From Chitinophaga lutea (GTDB lineage: Bacteria > Bacteroidota > Bacteroidia > Chitinophagales > Chitinophagaceae), in assembly GCF_003813775.1 (NCBI RefSeq), contig NZ_RPDH01000001.1:372001-436000 (forward strand): a stretch of 64,000 nucleotides of DNA, in the 5' to 3' direction. The notes below the pieces were generated by a model, which did no database searches, had not been told where the DNA came from, and saw nothing but the letters and a program-made list of their open reading frames with translations. The translations under genes and the position numbers were made by a program. Shown piece after piece: positions 25,662 through 33,629 of this stretch; the first letter of the stretch is position 1, and each line of letters starts with the position of its first letter.

Positions 25662-26330
25662 TCATTTATTGAGCCTGGTTAATGAATAAAACTTTTTCAC
25701 TTGCTGAAGTAAATCCAGCTGATCGGCTGGATCTGCATAGAACCGGCCTTGGGCCGGACCGGATGTTCGTTCCGTAACACCCGACACGAATGGATACAGC
25801 AACAGTTTGTTTGCTGCGACTGAAGACAACAGGTGTTCCGCCGGTCGCTTGTGGTGTTCCGTGCCAACACGCAAGATCGTATCATAGAATCGCCTGAAAA
25901 AGGCCACAAACTGCATTCCCTGGAATTTATCCACCCAAAACAGGTTTTCATCCACCTGAACGGCGGATTCGAACCAATTAACGGCTCCCAGCAAAATATC
26001 CGCTCCGTTCTTTTCCGCCGCACGAATGCATGCATCCAGATATCCAGCGGAGTAGTCTACCGAAAAGCGATGAGCGGAACCGCAAATAAAAAAAAGGTCG
26101 GTATCGCGCTCTTTGGCTTTTAGCGTCAGTTCCCGAAGTACCGGCCAGTGAAGCGATTCTTTTCCAGGCTCGTGGAAGCTTAGCGAAAATTCTTCCCGTC
26201 CATCAAACTCCGCCGCCGCAAACCACCCCGGCCGCCCCTCAAACCCTGCCGCCGACGGAGAGGAAAACAGGGTGACATTCCAGGCATTCGTCACCCGGCG
26301 CTCATGAGCGTTTTGAGCTGTTGCTTCCAT
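25662..26330 (-). CDS. GT25-like module with degenerate metal site
   Basis: A 222-residue homologue of the neighbouring GT25-like proteins. The second half keeps the family blocks ADILLGAVNWFESAVQVDENLFWVDKF-type sequence, QFVAFFRRFYDTIL and ANKLLLYPFVSG, but the catalytic EDDH is replaced by FICGSAHRF. It also lacks the N-terminal INLK-RTDR signature. It may therefore be inactive and act as an acceptor-binding or partner subunit to the intact enzyme next to it. It overlaps the upstream gene by 40 bp and stops 3 bp before the next one starts. Confidence 0.7.
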   Translation of the reverse strand: MEATAQNAHERRVTNAWNVTLFSSPSAAGFEGRPGWFAAAEFDGREEFSLSFHEPGKESLHWPVLRELTLKAKERDTDLFFICGSAHRFSVDYSAGYLDACIRAAEKNGADILLGAVNWFESAVQVDENLFWVDKFQGMQFVAFFRRFYDTILRVGTEHHKRPAEHLLSSVAANKLLLYPFVSGVTERTSGPAQGRFYADPADQLDLLQQVKKFYSLTRLNK

Positions 26331-27361
26331 AGCGCTTCAATCTTTTGTTTACGTATTATGTTATGTACATGCATCTTTTCAGAAATGGCCTTCAGGTCAA
26401 CCGATCCAAGCTTTTCCTCCAGGTCGGCAAACGAATCGAAATAGGTGATGTGGGGCATCCATTCGTCGTCATACCAGTCGCTATAACGGATCCAGTCCTC
26501 AACAATACCGGGCTCCATATACCTGTTAGCATCATGTTCCCCGGTGCTTAGGACTGCCCGCTCACCAACATTCCATACCTGCAGCCAGGAAAGCTCTGAA
26601 AGCACCCCAAAATCGGGGAAGTGCCGGTATAGTTCTATGCAAAATTTTCCCGTCGGGAAGAATAGCGGTATGCAGGCCGTGTAGTATTCAAACACAGACA
26701 TCATAGAAGCGTTGTAAGGGATAACAACAATTCCGGCGTACTTCATCAGGTCTGTCCATTTAAAAGTACCCAGCGACTTTTTATGCACGAGGCTGTAGTT
26801 CCGCAAACGGACCGGAGGCATCTTGCTATCCAGCAGAAAGGAAGGATACCCAGGGCTCCATCGTACATTGACGTGACCGCAATAACTTGGCACATGCGCC
26901 CACGACAGCCCGGTATGCAGCTCGCAATATCGCTGATCGTACCTGTTATTGGCCACCCGGCCAATAAGCTGCCGCGCGCTTAACGCATGCAGGCCGCTGT
27001 TCAGCCACTCCCACCGCCGGCGGCTTACCGAAAAAGGGGCCTCGTACCGGGTGGAGGCCACAACGATTACCGGTTTGTTAAAAGCAGCATAAAGCAGTGC
27101 GAAGGAAGGCGTGTGTGTTACAACAAATCCATCATACTCGCTTAATTCATCCCGGTAACGATGATAAAACCTTTCACACATGCTTTCATTCAAATGCCGC
27201 CATGTGTATTGGTTGACAACATCCACATCCTCTACCGCCCGCCCATGTACCCAGCTATGGGATGAAATAGACCAATGGTCTACCGTATGCCCCATTTCAG
27301 TGAACAGGTCCATGATGTCCTTTATCACCGTTGCATGCAAATCCAGATTAAATAACCGCAT
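26291..27361 (-). CDS. Glycosyltransferase-like protein (GT-B type, family unclear)
   Basis: A 356-residue protein that looks like a GT-B glycosyltransferase. The N-terminal half has a Rossmann-like pattern with FVVTHTPSFALLYAAFNKPVIVV, and the C-terminal half has VVIPYNASMMSVFEYYTACIPLFFPT, the usual donor-site Glu-containing segment. Residue composition (many Trp, Tyr, His) is notable. It follows the RRE-fused transferase by 27 bp and its end overlaps the next gene by 40 bp. I cannot assign a GT family or sugar. Confidence 0.65.
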   Translation of the reverse strand: MRLFNLDLHATVIKDIMDLFTEMGHTVDHWSISSHSWVHGRAVEDVDVVNQYTWRHLNESMCERFYHRYRDELSEYDGFVVTHTPSFALLYAAFNKPVIVVASTRYEAPFSVSRRRWEWLNSGLHALSARQLIGRVANNRYDQRYCELHTGLSWAHVPSYCGHVNVRWSPGYPSFLLDSKMPPVRLRNYSLVHKKSLGTFKWTDLMKYAGIVVIPYNASMMSVFEYYTACIPLFFPTGKFCIELYRHFPDFGVLSELSWLQVWNVGERAVLSTGEHDANRYMEPGIVEDWIRYSDWYDDEWMPHITYFDSFADLEEKLGSVDLKAISEKMHVHNIIRKQKIEALWKQQLKTLMSAG

Positions 27362-27388
27362 ATTTGAACAGCGTATTTACAATCCAAC

Positions 27389-28558
27389 TTATTTTTTGAA
27401 ACTGAGCACCCGCAACTCCCATAAAGACCGCATGAATGCGACACAATCCGCCGCATCGTATTCATCGCCAAGTGCGGCGATCACCTCTTCCACCGTGCTG
27501 CTGCCATTGCACTGCGCCAGCAGTCCCATCTCGAAATCGCCGAACGCGGAAAGCACCTTGTTTGTATGGATATTCCTCAGCCAAAATACCTCTTCCGGGG
27601 TCGGCGCTTTCCTTTCAATCGCAATGGATGACGATAACCTCGGCTTCAGCGTCAGCACACCGGCGTCATTCATATCCCCGCACTTTGCGCATACCTCCCT
27701 GATCGTTTCCACAATAGCTTTAACACAATCTTCCTGGCAGAAAGCCTTTAAGCGTTTGATGTCATCTCTGGAAATAGCCAGCAAATCGTCTAATTCACCC
27801 GTATTCATCACGTCAAGGATATAGCCAATCTCCTGCGCCAGCAGCATCGGCGGAATCCGCTCGCCCAACATTCCCCCCGGCCGGCCGGAGAACTGATTTG
27901 AGCAAAAAGCAACCAAGTTATCCGCGGTCATCAATCCTCCAAACCCATATCTCCCGATTACAACAACGGGTAGCCCCGCCAATAATCCCTCCACCGCCAC
28001 CCTTCCGGAACCGATCACAACAACCTGCTCGGCCAACAGCGAATCATAGCTTCCCTTATCCGGCAGGAACACGATGTGGTCATTAGCCGCCTGTTTCAGC
28101 TGCGGGATCATTGTGCGGGGAACGACACAATACAGAACAAGGTGCGAAAGGCAATTGAATGTTCTGATAACGGACAGGCTGATATCCCCATCGGGGTCAT
28201 CTTCCAGGTCGTCCAAAACATACACCACTTTCCGGGCATACGCCTTCCCGGCTGTTCCGGGGCAATCGTCAATTCTTTTCAGTAATGGGTATTCATACCT
28301 CGAAATCCATTCCTCCGGTACTCCCCAGACTTCCAGTCTGATGTGCCTGCCCAGCACAATGAAATGCCCCGGCTCCCCGAAACCGATATGTTCCCGCAGA
28401 CAGCCCCCTTCATAAATAACGCAAATGCAACATCGGGTCTTTTCACCGGCATATATCTTGAAATACCCTTCCCCGGCCACAACTTCATAGCCCATCTGTT
28501 CAACACCCGCAATCATACGGGGTATCCAATTCGTTTTATGACAGTCGATCATTTCCAT
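27389..28558 (-). CDS. Glycosyltransferase-like protein with C-terminal PqqD-like (RRE-type) domain
   Basis: A 389-residue protein. Residues about 100-290 resemble a GT-B donor lobe, with VVYVLDDLEDD, then VVVIGSGRVAVEGLLAGLP and VVIGRYGFGGL. After a linker, residues about 325-389 match the PqqD-like winged-helix pattern used as RiPP recognition elements: an LLAQCNGSSTVEEVIAALGD helix pair, then DCVAFMRSLWELRVL. Such domains bind precursor leader peptides. Two leader-bearing precursors are encoded 2.5-5 kb upstream in the same island. I infer a leader-guided glycosyltransferase; the fold call rests on motif pattern only. Its first 23 bp overlap the end of the tandem GT25 gene. Confidence 0.7.
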   Translation of the reverse strand: MEMIDCHKTNWIPRMIAGVEQMGYEVVAGEGYFKIYAGEKTRCCICVIYEGGCLREHIGFGEPGHFIVLGRHIRLEVWGVPEEWISRYEYPLLKRIDDCPGTAGKAYARKVVYVLDDLEDDPDGDISLSVIRTFNCLSHLVLYCVVPRTMIPQLKQAANDHIVFLPDKGSYDSLLAEQVVVIGSGRVAVEGLLAGLPVVVIGRYGFGGLMTADNLVAFCSNQFSGRPGGMLGERIPPMLLAQEIGYILDVMNTGELDDLLAISRDDIKRLKAFCQEDCVKAIVETIREVCAKCGDMNDAGVLTLKPRLSSSIAIERKAPTPEEVFWLRNIHTNKVLSAFGDFEMGLLAQCNGSSTVEEVIAALGDEYDAADCVAFMRSLWELRVLSFKK

Positions 28559-29822
28559 TTACAGTGCTATGCCGTTCATATCGTTTCCTGATATCAGCCA
28601 ATCGCTTTTCCGTATCCGGCTCCGAAGCAGAAACGAAGGGGCAAACCATCATCTTATTGCTGCTGAAGCCGGACAAAACGCCTTCTTCCGCAGATATCTC
28701 ACCATCCGGCATCATCATCAATTTCGAAATCCCGCTCCTGAAAAAAACAATAAAATTCGGTTCCCTGACTGCTCCTACCCAAAACCTGGTTGCGGAAATA
28801 GGCACAGACAGCCCGAAATCATTTGCGCCGCCAAAAAGGACGTCCGCGCCAAGGGCATGCGCGTCAAGGATATTCTTCATCAGGTAGCGGAATGAATAGG
28901 CTGGCGTAAACCGGTGCAGCCCGTCGCAAATGATGACAACGTCTTCATCGTTCGCCACGGCATCCGCCAAAATGTGCTTCAGCACGGGTAAAGATTGCCA
29001 ATGACTCTTCCCCGTACTCACGCCGGTTTCCGCAACTACCGGTAAAAAACAGGGCTTGTCTGAAAAATGCGCCTGAATATATTTTTCAATGTTATCGCAG
29101 CCGTTGTTCACCACATACGTCGTAATACAGCAGCCGTCGTCCACATGCTCCCCCTGCCTGTTATCCCCGCTATGCCCGGCATAAAATCGCTGTACCTCGC
29201 TTACGGCCAGCATGTTCTGCATGCTTTTGCCAAACAGTTCCGTCACCCTGCCCAACACGGCGTTCCTTGACGTAACATCGGAATAGCCGAATTCCTTTTG
29301 TGTAGAGATAAATGGATGAATCACATACTTACTGATAGCCAGGGAGCTAATTTTATGGTCCGCCACATCTGTATCACTGAAATCTGCAGTCAAAATCGCG
29401 GCATAGAATTTTTTAAAGATGATGACAAACTGCAGCCCGGTGAACTTCTCCATCCAGTAAATATGTCTATCCACCTGCACGGCACTGTTCAACCAGCTCA
29501 CGCCTCCGCTCAATACATCGGCATTATTTGCCATTGCGATTGTTATGCTATCGAAAAGCAAATCCTTGTTGTAATCCGAGGTAAACTGGTGATCATCCTC
29601 GCATATCAATACGAATTCTTCCCGCACCGCATATTCATTCAGGATATATTGTATGGTTTGCCAAAGCCCCTTTGCCCCTACTGCGTGCTCAAAGGCATCG
29701 ACTATCGTACAATCAAATTCCGGCGCCTGGCCGAACTCATGCTGTATATGAGCCCTGCGGTCGGTCCGCCGCTTCAGACTAATGACAAAAGTTTTAATCC
29801 TGTTTGTGTTCATAGCCGGCAT
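28536..29822 (-). CDS. Tandem GT25-like glycosyltransferase (one intact and one degenerate module)
   Basis: A 428-residue protein built from two homologous GT25-like modules. Module 1 (about 1-205) starts IKTFVISLKRRTDRR and keeps VLICEDDHQF and the FGYSDVTSRN end. Module 2 (about 225-420) has the same layout but with IICDGLHRF in place of EDDH. Both contain the ADVL-GG...FW/YW...QF(V/I)xFFK/R block. It looks like an internal duplication with one copy losing catalysis. It is the first of six consecutive transferase genes, 55 bp after the TlpA-like gene. In-frame ATGs occur at residues 1 and 4; the first is given. Confidence 0.8.
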   Translation of the reverse strand: MPAMNTNRIKTFVISLKRRTDRRAHIQHEFGQAPEFDCTIVDAFEHAVGAKGLWQTIQYILNEYAVREEFVLICEDDHQFTSDYNKDLLFDSITIAMANNADVLSGGVSWLNSAVQVDRHIYWMEKFTGLQFVIIFKKFYAAILTADFSDTDVADHKISSLAISKYVIHPFISTQKEFGYSDVTSRNAVLGRVTELFGKSMQNMLAVSEVQRFYAGHSGDNRQGEHVDDGCCITTYVVNNGCDNIEKYIQAHFSDKPCFLPVVAETGVSTGKSHWQSLPVLKHILADAVANDEDVVIICDGLHRFTPAYSFRYLMKNILDAHALGADVLFGGANDFGLSVPISATRFWVGAVREPNFIVFFRSGISKLMMMPDGEISAEEGVLSGFSSNKMMVCPFVSASEPDTEKRLADIRKRYERHSTVNGNDRLS

Positions 29823-29877
29823 ACATTATACCTCGTTATACATCCGGCCGCCCGGGTCGGCAGCTTTTCCCATTTTT

Positions 29878-30753
29878 CTATTTTGTGAACTTTTTCCTCA
29901 AATAGGGAACATCCGGGTTATACTTAACCAGGTTCAGATCCTTATCTACCAGCAGCTTCAACGGAATACCGTTAATCTGCAACAGTTTGGCGATGGGTGA
30001 TTCCCAGCCTTTCAGATCGGCAACATTCGTCCAGGGATACCTTTCCCGAGCAATTACGTTTTTCCATTTACCTGCATCTACATCGAGGGAAACGCCTATA
30101 ACGCGTACAACGGACGTATCCATTGCGCCGTACAGTTCAAGCAATCCCCTGTTCTCCATAATACAGGGGCCGCACCAGGATGCCCAAAAATCGATCAGTA
30201 TATATGGATTCCTGACTTCCCCGATTCTAAAAGCATTCCCGTTCACAGACTTAAATTCGTACTCAAGCAAACGTGCGATCTTCGGTTTTTCCAAGGTGTT
30301 TTCCGCCCGGTTTAAATTCCGGAACACCTGCTCTCCAAGCGGAGTTTTCCGAACCGATTCCGGGTATGTGTTGAAAAGCGCCTGAAGCCGGCCGTGTTCA
30401 AGTCTGCTGTCCTGGGTGAGATAAAGCAAATGCCGGAAGTTGTGCATATCCTTCGCGTTTCTCTCCAGGTATTTAATCCTGCAGCGATTCAGGTCAAATC
30501 CGTACTCATGGTATACCGAATCAACATTGACGCCGGCCCCGGTTTCCTTCAGCCGTTTCAGTTCCTGCAGCCGTTCGGAGAAATAGGCGCCGATCGACTC
30601 CATCGACATAAACCGGTAGTTGGTGTCGACTTTCAGTTTATCATACCTGTCCGCTCCGCCTGCCGTTGCGGGAGAACCTTGCTTCTTTGTCTGGGCACTG
30701 TGATCTTGGCCTGTAGCAGCTAGAAGCAGGAGCAAAAGGAACAGCCCTCTCAT
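29878..30753 (-). CDS. TlpA-like thioredoxin-fold protein
   Basis: A 291-residue exported thiol-disulfide protein. The frame is longer upstream, but the ATG at 30753 gives a clean signal peptide (RGLFLLLLLLAATGQ). The N-terminal half is helical; the C-terminal half is a TlpA/ResA-type thioredoxin domain with FWASWCGPC as the active site and a cis-Pro in INGIPLKLLVDKD. It would act in the periplasm, reducing or isomerising disulfides. It lies between precursor 1 and the glycosyltransferases, so action on the Cys-rich peptides is the obvious inference. Confidence 0.88.
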   Translation of the reverse strand: MRGLFLLLLLLAATGQDHSAQTKKQGSPATAGGADRYDKLKVDTNYRFMSMESIGAYFSERLQELKRLKETGAGVNVDSVYHEYGFDLNRCRIKYLERNAKDMHNFRHLLYLTQDSRLEHGRLQALFNTYPESVRKTPLGEQVFRNLNRAENTLEKPKIARLLEYEFKSVNGNAFRIGEVRNPYILIDFWASWCGPCIMENRGLLELYGAMDTSVVRVIGVSLDVDAGKWKNVIARERYPWTNVADLKGWESPIAKLLQINGIPLKLLVDKDLNLVKYNPDVPYLRKKFTK

Positions 30754-30797
30754 ATTGACATTTTTTTTATAAATGATCGGATAGCAGCAAGGAATAA

Positions 30798-30844
30798 AAG
30801 GCTGCCGCCAGGCCCACATGTGATGCAACCTTTTTGGCAGCCTT
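30798..30844 (-). terminator. Partial terminator after precursor 1
   Basis: A 9-bp perfect stem (AAGGCTGCC / GGCAGCCTT) with a 29-nt loop, followed on the minus strand by a TTTTATT tail. It lies 13 bp after the precursor stop. It would let the precursor be made in excess of the downstream genes. Confidence 0.6.
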
Positions 30845-30856
30845 CTATATCAAAAA

Positions 30857-31135
30857 TCAATTCATAATACATCCACTGCTACAATCTCCCCACCAGCCAT
30901 AAGCGCTTTCGCAGCCGGAGTAGATTTGCCCGCAGACGGCGTCGGCACTACCGGTCGGATTTGAACGATAGTAACAAACCTGCGACCATTCCCCGCAAGC
31001 TTTGCCATACCCCGTACAATGGACACACAGGCCGGTACCGCTGCTTCCGTCACCACCCAGTACACTTTGCAGTTGGGCCCTGGTAAGCACTTCGCTGGCG
31101 CCTAATTCCAAAGCTTTAAGTTTTAACTTTTTCAT
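30857..31135 (-). CDS. GG-leader Cys-rich secreted peptide precursor 1
   Basis: A 92-residue precursor. Residues 1-28 are a double-glycine leader (MKKLKLKALELGASEVLT, ending QSVLGG) of the Bacteroidetes natural-product-precursor type (TIGR04149-like). Cleavage after Gly28 would free a 64-residue core starting DGSSGT. The core has eight Cys (C-x-x-C, then singles spread to the SSGC end), many Gly, Ser and Tyr and few charges, which fits a compact disulfide-linked peptide. The frame is open upstream to 31216, but the ATG at 31135 gives a leader that aligns with precursor 2 from its first residue. Ser, Thr and Cys in the core offer possible glycosylation sites. Confidence 0.88.
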   Translation of the reverse strand: MKKLKLKALELGASEVLTRAQLQSVLGGDGSSGTGLCVHCTGYGKACGEWSQVCYYRSNPTGSADAVCGQIYSGCESAYGWWGDCSSGCIMN

Positions 31136-31244
31136 TCCTGATTTTTTTGTTGGTGAATACAATTTGATTTTCTGGCTTGCCAGGCAAGTTTTCGCCGTCT
31201 GCATTGCATTGTACACTGCAACAGCGTTCCGGCGGTTCCGGGCT

Positions 31245-31270
31245 CTGATACCGTAGTACTCCGGTATCAG
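31245..31270 (-). promoter_or_regulatory. Hairpin upstream of precursor 1
   Basis: A perfect 9-bp inverted repeat (CTGATACCG / CGGTATCAG) with an 8-nt loop, about 110 bp before the precursor start. No U run follows, so it is more likely a 5'-UTR structure or operator than a terminator. A second, shorter hairpin (ACCCTG/CAGGGT) lies at about 31330-31350. Confidence 0.4.
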
Positions 31271-31399
31271 CAGGCATCCCGTTCTTTTCCCGCTGCTGCC
31301 TAAACAGCAAGAAAATATCCTATCTAAGCACCCTGCCGTCAGTCAGGGTTGAGTATGCAGTACCGGGTATATACAGCTGGAAATCTACATGCAAAGTTC

Positions 31400-32830
31400 T
31401 CATCGTTTGATCAGATCATCCAGAACGGGCGTAAGGTTGCTGTCACCAGGCCCCATCGCATCGTCCGAAAAAACATTCCCTGCTTTATCCACTATCATAT
31501 ACCTCGGAATCGAAGCGATTTTAAACTTCTTTGCAAGAAGAGAAACAAAATCACCTTCTCCCCAGTAGGAGAATGTTCGGATTTGCTGGTTTTCCGCGGC
31601 CGATTTCCATTTGTCAAAATCTTCGTCGAGCGAGATATAAATAAAATCAACGGGTTTGCCGGCGTACTTTCTCTTCAGCTTCAAGGATGCCGGCATTGCG
31701 GCGAGGCAGGGCACACACCAGCTCGCCCAAAAGTCGATATATAACACCCGGTTGCGATGCTGTTTCAGGAAGTCGTTCCAGGAACGGAAAGACGAATCCG
31801 GCGAAAATAACTTTTGCCCGGAAAGGTTTCCTGCCAGTTCCCGTTTAAAGCGCATTTTTATCTGCCTGCCGATCTGCTCCCTGAAGTCTTCGTCATCAAT
31901 TTCCCTGCGTAGATTTTCCGCCTCCGTCTGGCTCACCTGCCTGTTGGCAATCAGTAATTCCAGGATATCCGACTGCATATAGCTACGAACCTTCCCCGTA
32001 AAGTGCAGCTTTGCGCTGTCGTATATCTGGCGTAGCTGCCCGGCGTTCAGGCCGGAGTAAAATAAAAACGGTCTCGTTGCGTTTATCTCCTTTTCCGCAG
32101 ATGTTCTGGCTACCTGTACGAGTGCATCGGTAAAAAAAGCATGATCCAGGCAGGTATCGCAATTGAATGTTTTCCGGTAGCCGCTCAGGGAATCACGATA
32201 AAACGACCTGATTTTGTTCCTATCATACCCGGGATAAAACAAATAGAGCTTTTCATAGATACCGGCGTAATAAAACGCCTTGCCTGCATAATCCACAAAA
32301 CCGGCCGACACCTTGTGTTTTGCCTGATATGCATGCAGGTAACCGAGCCTCTCCTGGTGCTTTTTATTAATCAGGCTATCTCTTTCCTTCAAATCAACTT
32401 TTTCATTGCGGATATAGGTTTTATTGCCAAGGTGCCTCACTGCACCGATATCCCGGGACAGCCGGCTAAAAAAAGCCAGTTCATTATTCCTGACGGGATC
32501 GGCGGTTTTCATTTCTATTGTTCCGGTTCTGTCTTTTGCGACAACTATACTATCTCCAGGCCGGAGGTAATACCCCGTCTGGTTTTCGTCCGGCTGCATA
32601 ATGTAAACAGGAATGCGGGACTTTATACGGAAGGGAACATCCTTTGCTAAAAAGCTGGGGTGGCTGCTTATCCCGTCTTTATAATAAAAACCGAAAGCGG
32701 CATCCAGTTTGGAAACCAGCGTAATAACCGAATCTGCCGTTATCGGCGCCGCCTTTCCAATATTATTTTCCGCGCAGCAAAAAAAACTCCCCCCGGCAAC
32801 CATAACAAAAAACAATCTCGACATAAACAT
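31400..32830 (-). CDS. TlpA-like thioredoxin-fold protein with long N-terminal domain
   Basis: A 476-residue exported protein. The N-terminus (RLFFVMVAGGSFFCC) is a signal with Cys18/Cys19, so probably a lipoprotein. Residues about 30-340 form a helical domain common in Bacteroidota TlpA-like proteins, with one CDTC pair near residue 224. The thioredoxin domain is C-terminal, with WCVPC at 371-375 and a cis-Pro in IASIPRYMIVDK. It lies between the two precursors, separated from precursor 2 by a 10-bp hairpin. It probably reduces or reshuffles disulfides in the periplasm together with the VKOR-DsbA fusion. Confidence 0.87.
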   Translation of the reverse strand: MFMSRLFFVMVAGGSFFCCAENNIGKAAPITADSVITLVSKLDAAFGFYYKDGISSHPSFLAKDVPFRIKSRIPVYIMQPDENQTGYYLRPGDSIVVAKDRTGTIEMKTADPVRNNELAFFSRLSRDIGAVRHLGNKTYIRNEKVDLKERDSLINKKHQERLGYLHAYQAKHKVSAGFVDYAGKAFYYAGIYEKLYLFYPGYDRNKIRSFYRDSLSGYRKTFNCDTCLDHAFFTDALVQVARTSAEKEINATRPFLFYSGLNAGQLRQIYDSAKLHFTGKVRSYMQSDILELLIANRQVSQTEAENLRREIDDEDFREQIGRQIKMRFKRELAGNLSGQKLFSPDSSFRSWNDFLKQHRNRVLYIDFWASWCVPCLAAMPASLKLKRKYAGKPVDFIYISLDEDFDKWKSAAENQQIRTFSYWGEGDFVSLLAKKFKIASIPRYMIVDKAGNVFSDDAMGPGDSNLTPVLDDLIKR

Positions 32831-32836
32831 CTTTTA

Positions 32837-32860
32837 AGCGGCCAGGTATTCCTGGCCGCT
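32837..32860 (-). terminator. Strong hairpin between precursor 2 and the TlpA-like gene
   Basis: A perfect 10-bp stem (AGCGGCCAGG / CCTGGCCGCT) with a 4-nt loop fills the short gap between the two genes. There is no good U run, so it may protect the precursor mRNA 3' end or reduce read-through rather than end all transcription. Confidence 0.55.
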
Positions 32861-32867
32861 GTATTGA

Positions 32868-33140
32868 CTATAAGCAACCTGTAGACAGGTAGGCACAGTT
32901 CGGATGTGCTGAATTCCATGAAGATTGGCAGGAATCGCAACACCAGTTATCCCAGCCGCCGTTCTCCTGAAAATCCTGCGCCATTGTTTTCGACAGGCCA
33001 CATTGCCAGCCGTCCCAGCCTGAGCTGTGGGCACAGCAGGTCCCGGTGCTGCCATCGCCGCCCAATACATTCTTCAATTGTGCGCTCGTTAATACTTCAG
33101 TTGCGCCCAGTTCAAGCGCCTGCAATTTTAATTTTTTCAT
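32868..33140 (-). CDS. GG-leader Cys-rich secreted peptide precursor 2
   Basis: A 90-residue precursor whose 28-residue leader (MKKLKLQALELGATEVLT, ending KNVLGG) differs from precursor 1 at only a few positions. Cleavage after the GG would release a 62-residue core beginning DGSTGT, with eight Cys (a CC pair, one single, the CCDSC cluster and two near the end) and five Trp. Both cores share the DGS-S/T-GT start, then diverge completely. It has its own candidate promoter and a terminator-like hairpin in its leader region. This is a probable substrate of the C39 exporter, the RRE-bearing transferase and the oxidative folding proteins. Confidence 0.9.
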   Translation of the reverse strand: MKKLKLQALELGATEVLTSAQLKNVLGGDGSTGTCCAHSSGWDGWQCGLSKTMAQDFQENGGWDNWCCDSCQSSWNSAHPNCAYLSTGCL

Positions 33141-33160
33141 TTTTCGTCAATTGTTGGATT

Positions 33161-33198
33161 AAAAAACCTCCTTCTTCAACATCCACTGCCGAAGAAGG
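33161..33198 (-). terminator. Terminator-like hairpin in the 5' region of precursor 2
   Basis: On the minus strand an 8-bp stem (CCTTCTTC / GAAGAAGG, 13-nt loop) is followed by AGGTTTTTTAA. It lies between the candidate promoter at 33244-33251 and the precursor start, so it could be an attenuator, or the terminator of the preceding HTH gene. Confidence 0.55.
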
Positions 33199-33243
33199 TC
33201 ATACTGCCATTACTCGAGTTCAAGCAGTATAAATTTTCAACAA

Positions 33244-33251
33244 CAAAACTA
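33244..33251 (-). promoter_or_regulatory. Candidate Bacteroidota -7 box for precursor 2
   Basis: The minus strand reads TAGTTTTG, a perfect TAnnTTTG element, about 100 bp upstream of the precursor 2 start. No clear TTTG box is seen at the expected distance upstream, so this is a weak call. Confidence 0.35.
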
Positions 33252-33286
33252 AAGTCACCTGTTGCACTATACGTGCATCGGCTGCG

Positions 33287-33619
33287 CTATATGCCCGGGC
33301 AAAGCTGGAAGACATTGACCTCTGAAAAGCAGGCTGTTTCCACGTTTCCGATCAGGGCTACCTGTTCCCTGGAAAGTACCTGATCACTTGTCACAAACAG
33401 CTGCTTCACCATTCCTCCGTCTTCGTCATAATAATATGTACCCCGTGCCCTATCGAATTTTATCGGAAACCCCAGTTCTTTCATCTCATATAAAACGGAC
33501 GCCATGGCCCTCTTGCAGAGCCCGTTCTTGTCTGCAAAGCTTTTCAGGTCGCCGGTGGCCTTTCTCTTTATCATGAAGTCGACATACTTCAAACGGTTAA
33601 TATGTTTCAGGAGCGCCAT
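33287..33619 (-). CDS. Small HTH protein, putative regulator of the island
   Basis: A 110-residue protein with an N-terminal winged-helix-like region (about 5-70): RLKYVDFMIKRKATGDLKSF, then CKRAMASVLYEMKELGFPIKFDRARGTYYY. This resembles the HTH_11/DeoR-like domain at the start of WYL-type regulators: the recognition helix plus a wing containing Tyr-Tyr-Asp. The C-terminal 40 residues are unassigned. It starts 10 bp after the VKOR-DsbA fusion and precedes precursor 2. Small HTH proteins of this type are common next to GG-leader peptides in Bacteroidota, so local regulation is likely. Confidence 0.72.
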   Translation of the reverse strand: MALLKHINRLKYVDFMIKRKATGDLKSFADKNGLCKRAMASVLYEMKELGFPIKFDRARGTYYYDEDGGMVKQLFVTSDQVLSREQVALIGNVETACFSEVNVFQLCPGI

Positions 33620-33629
33620 AATCCCCGTA

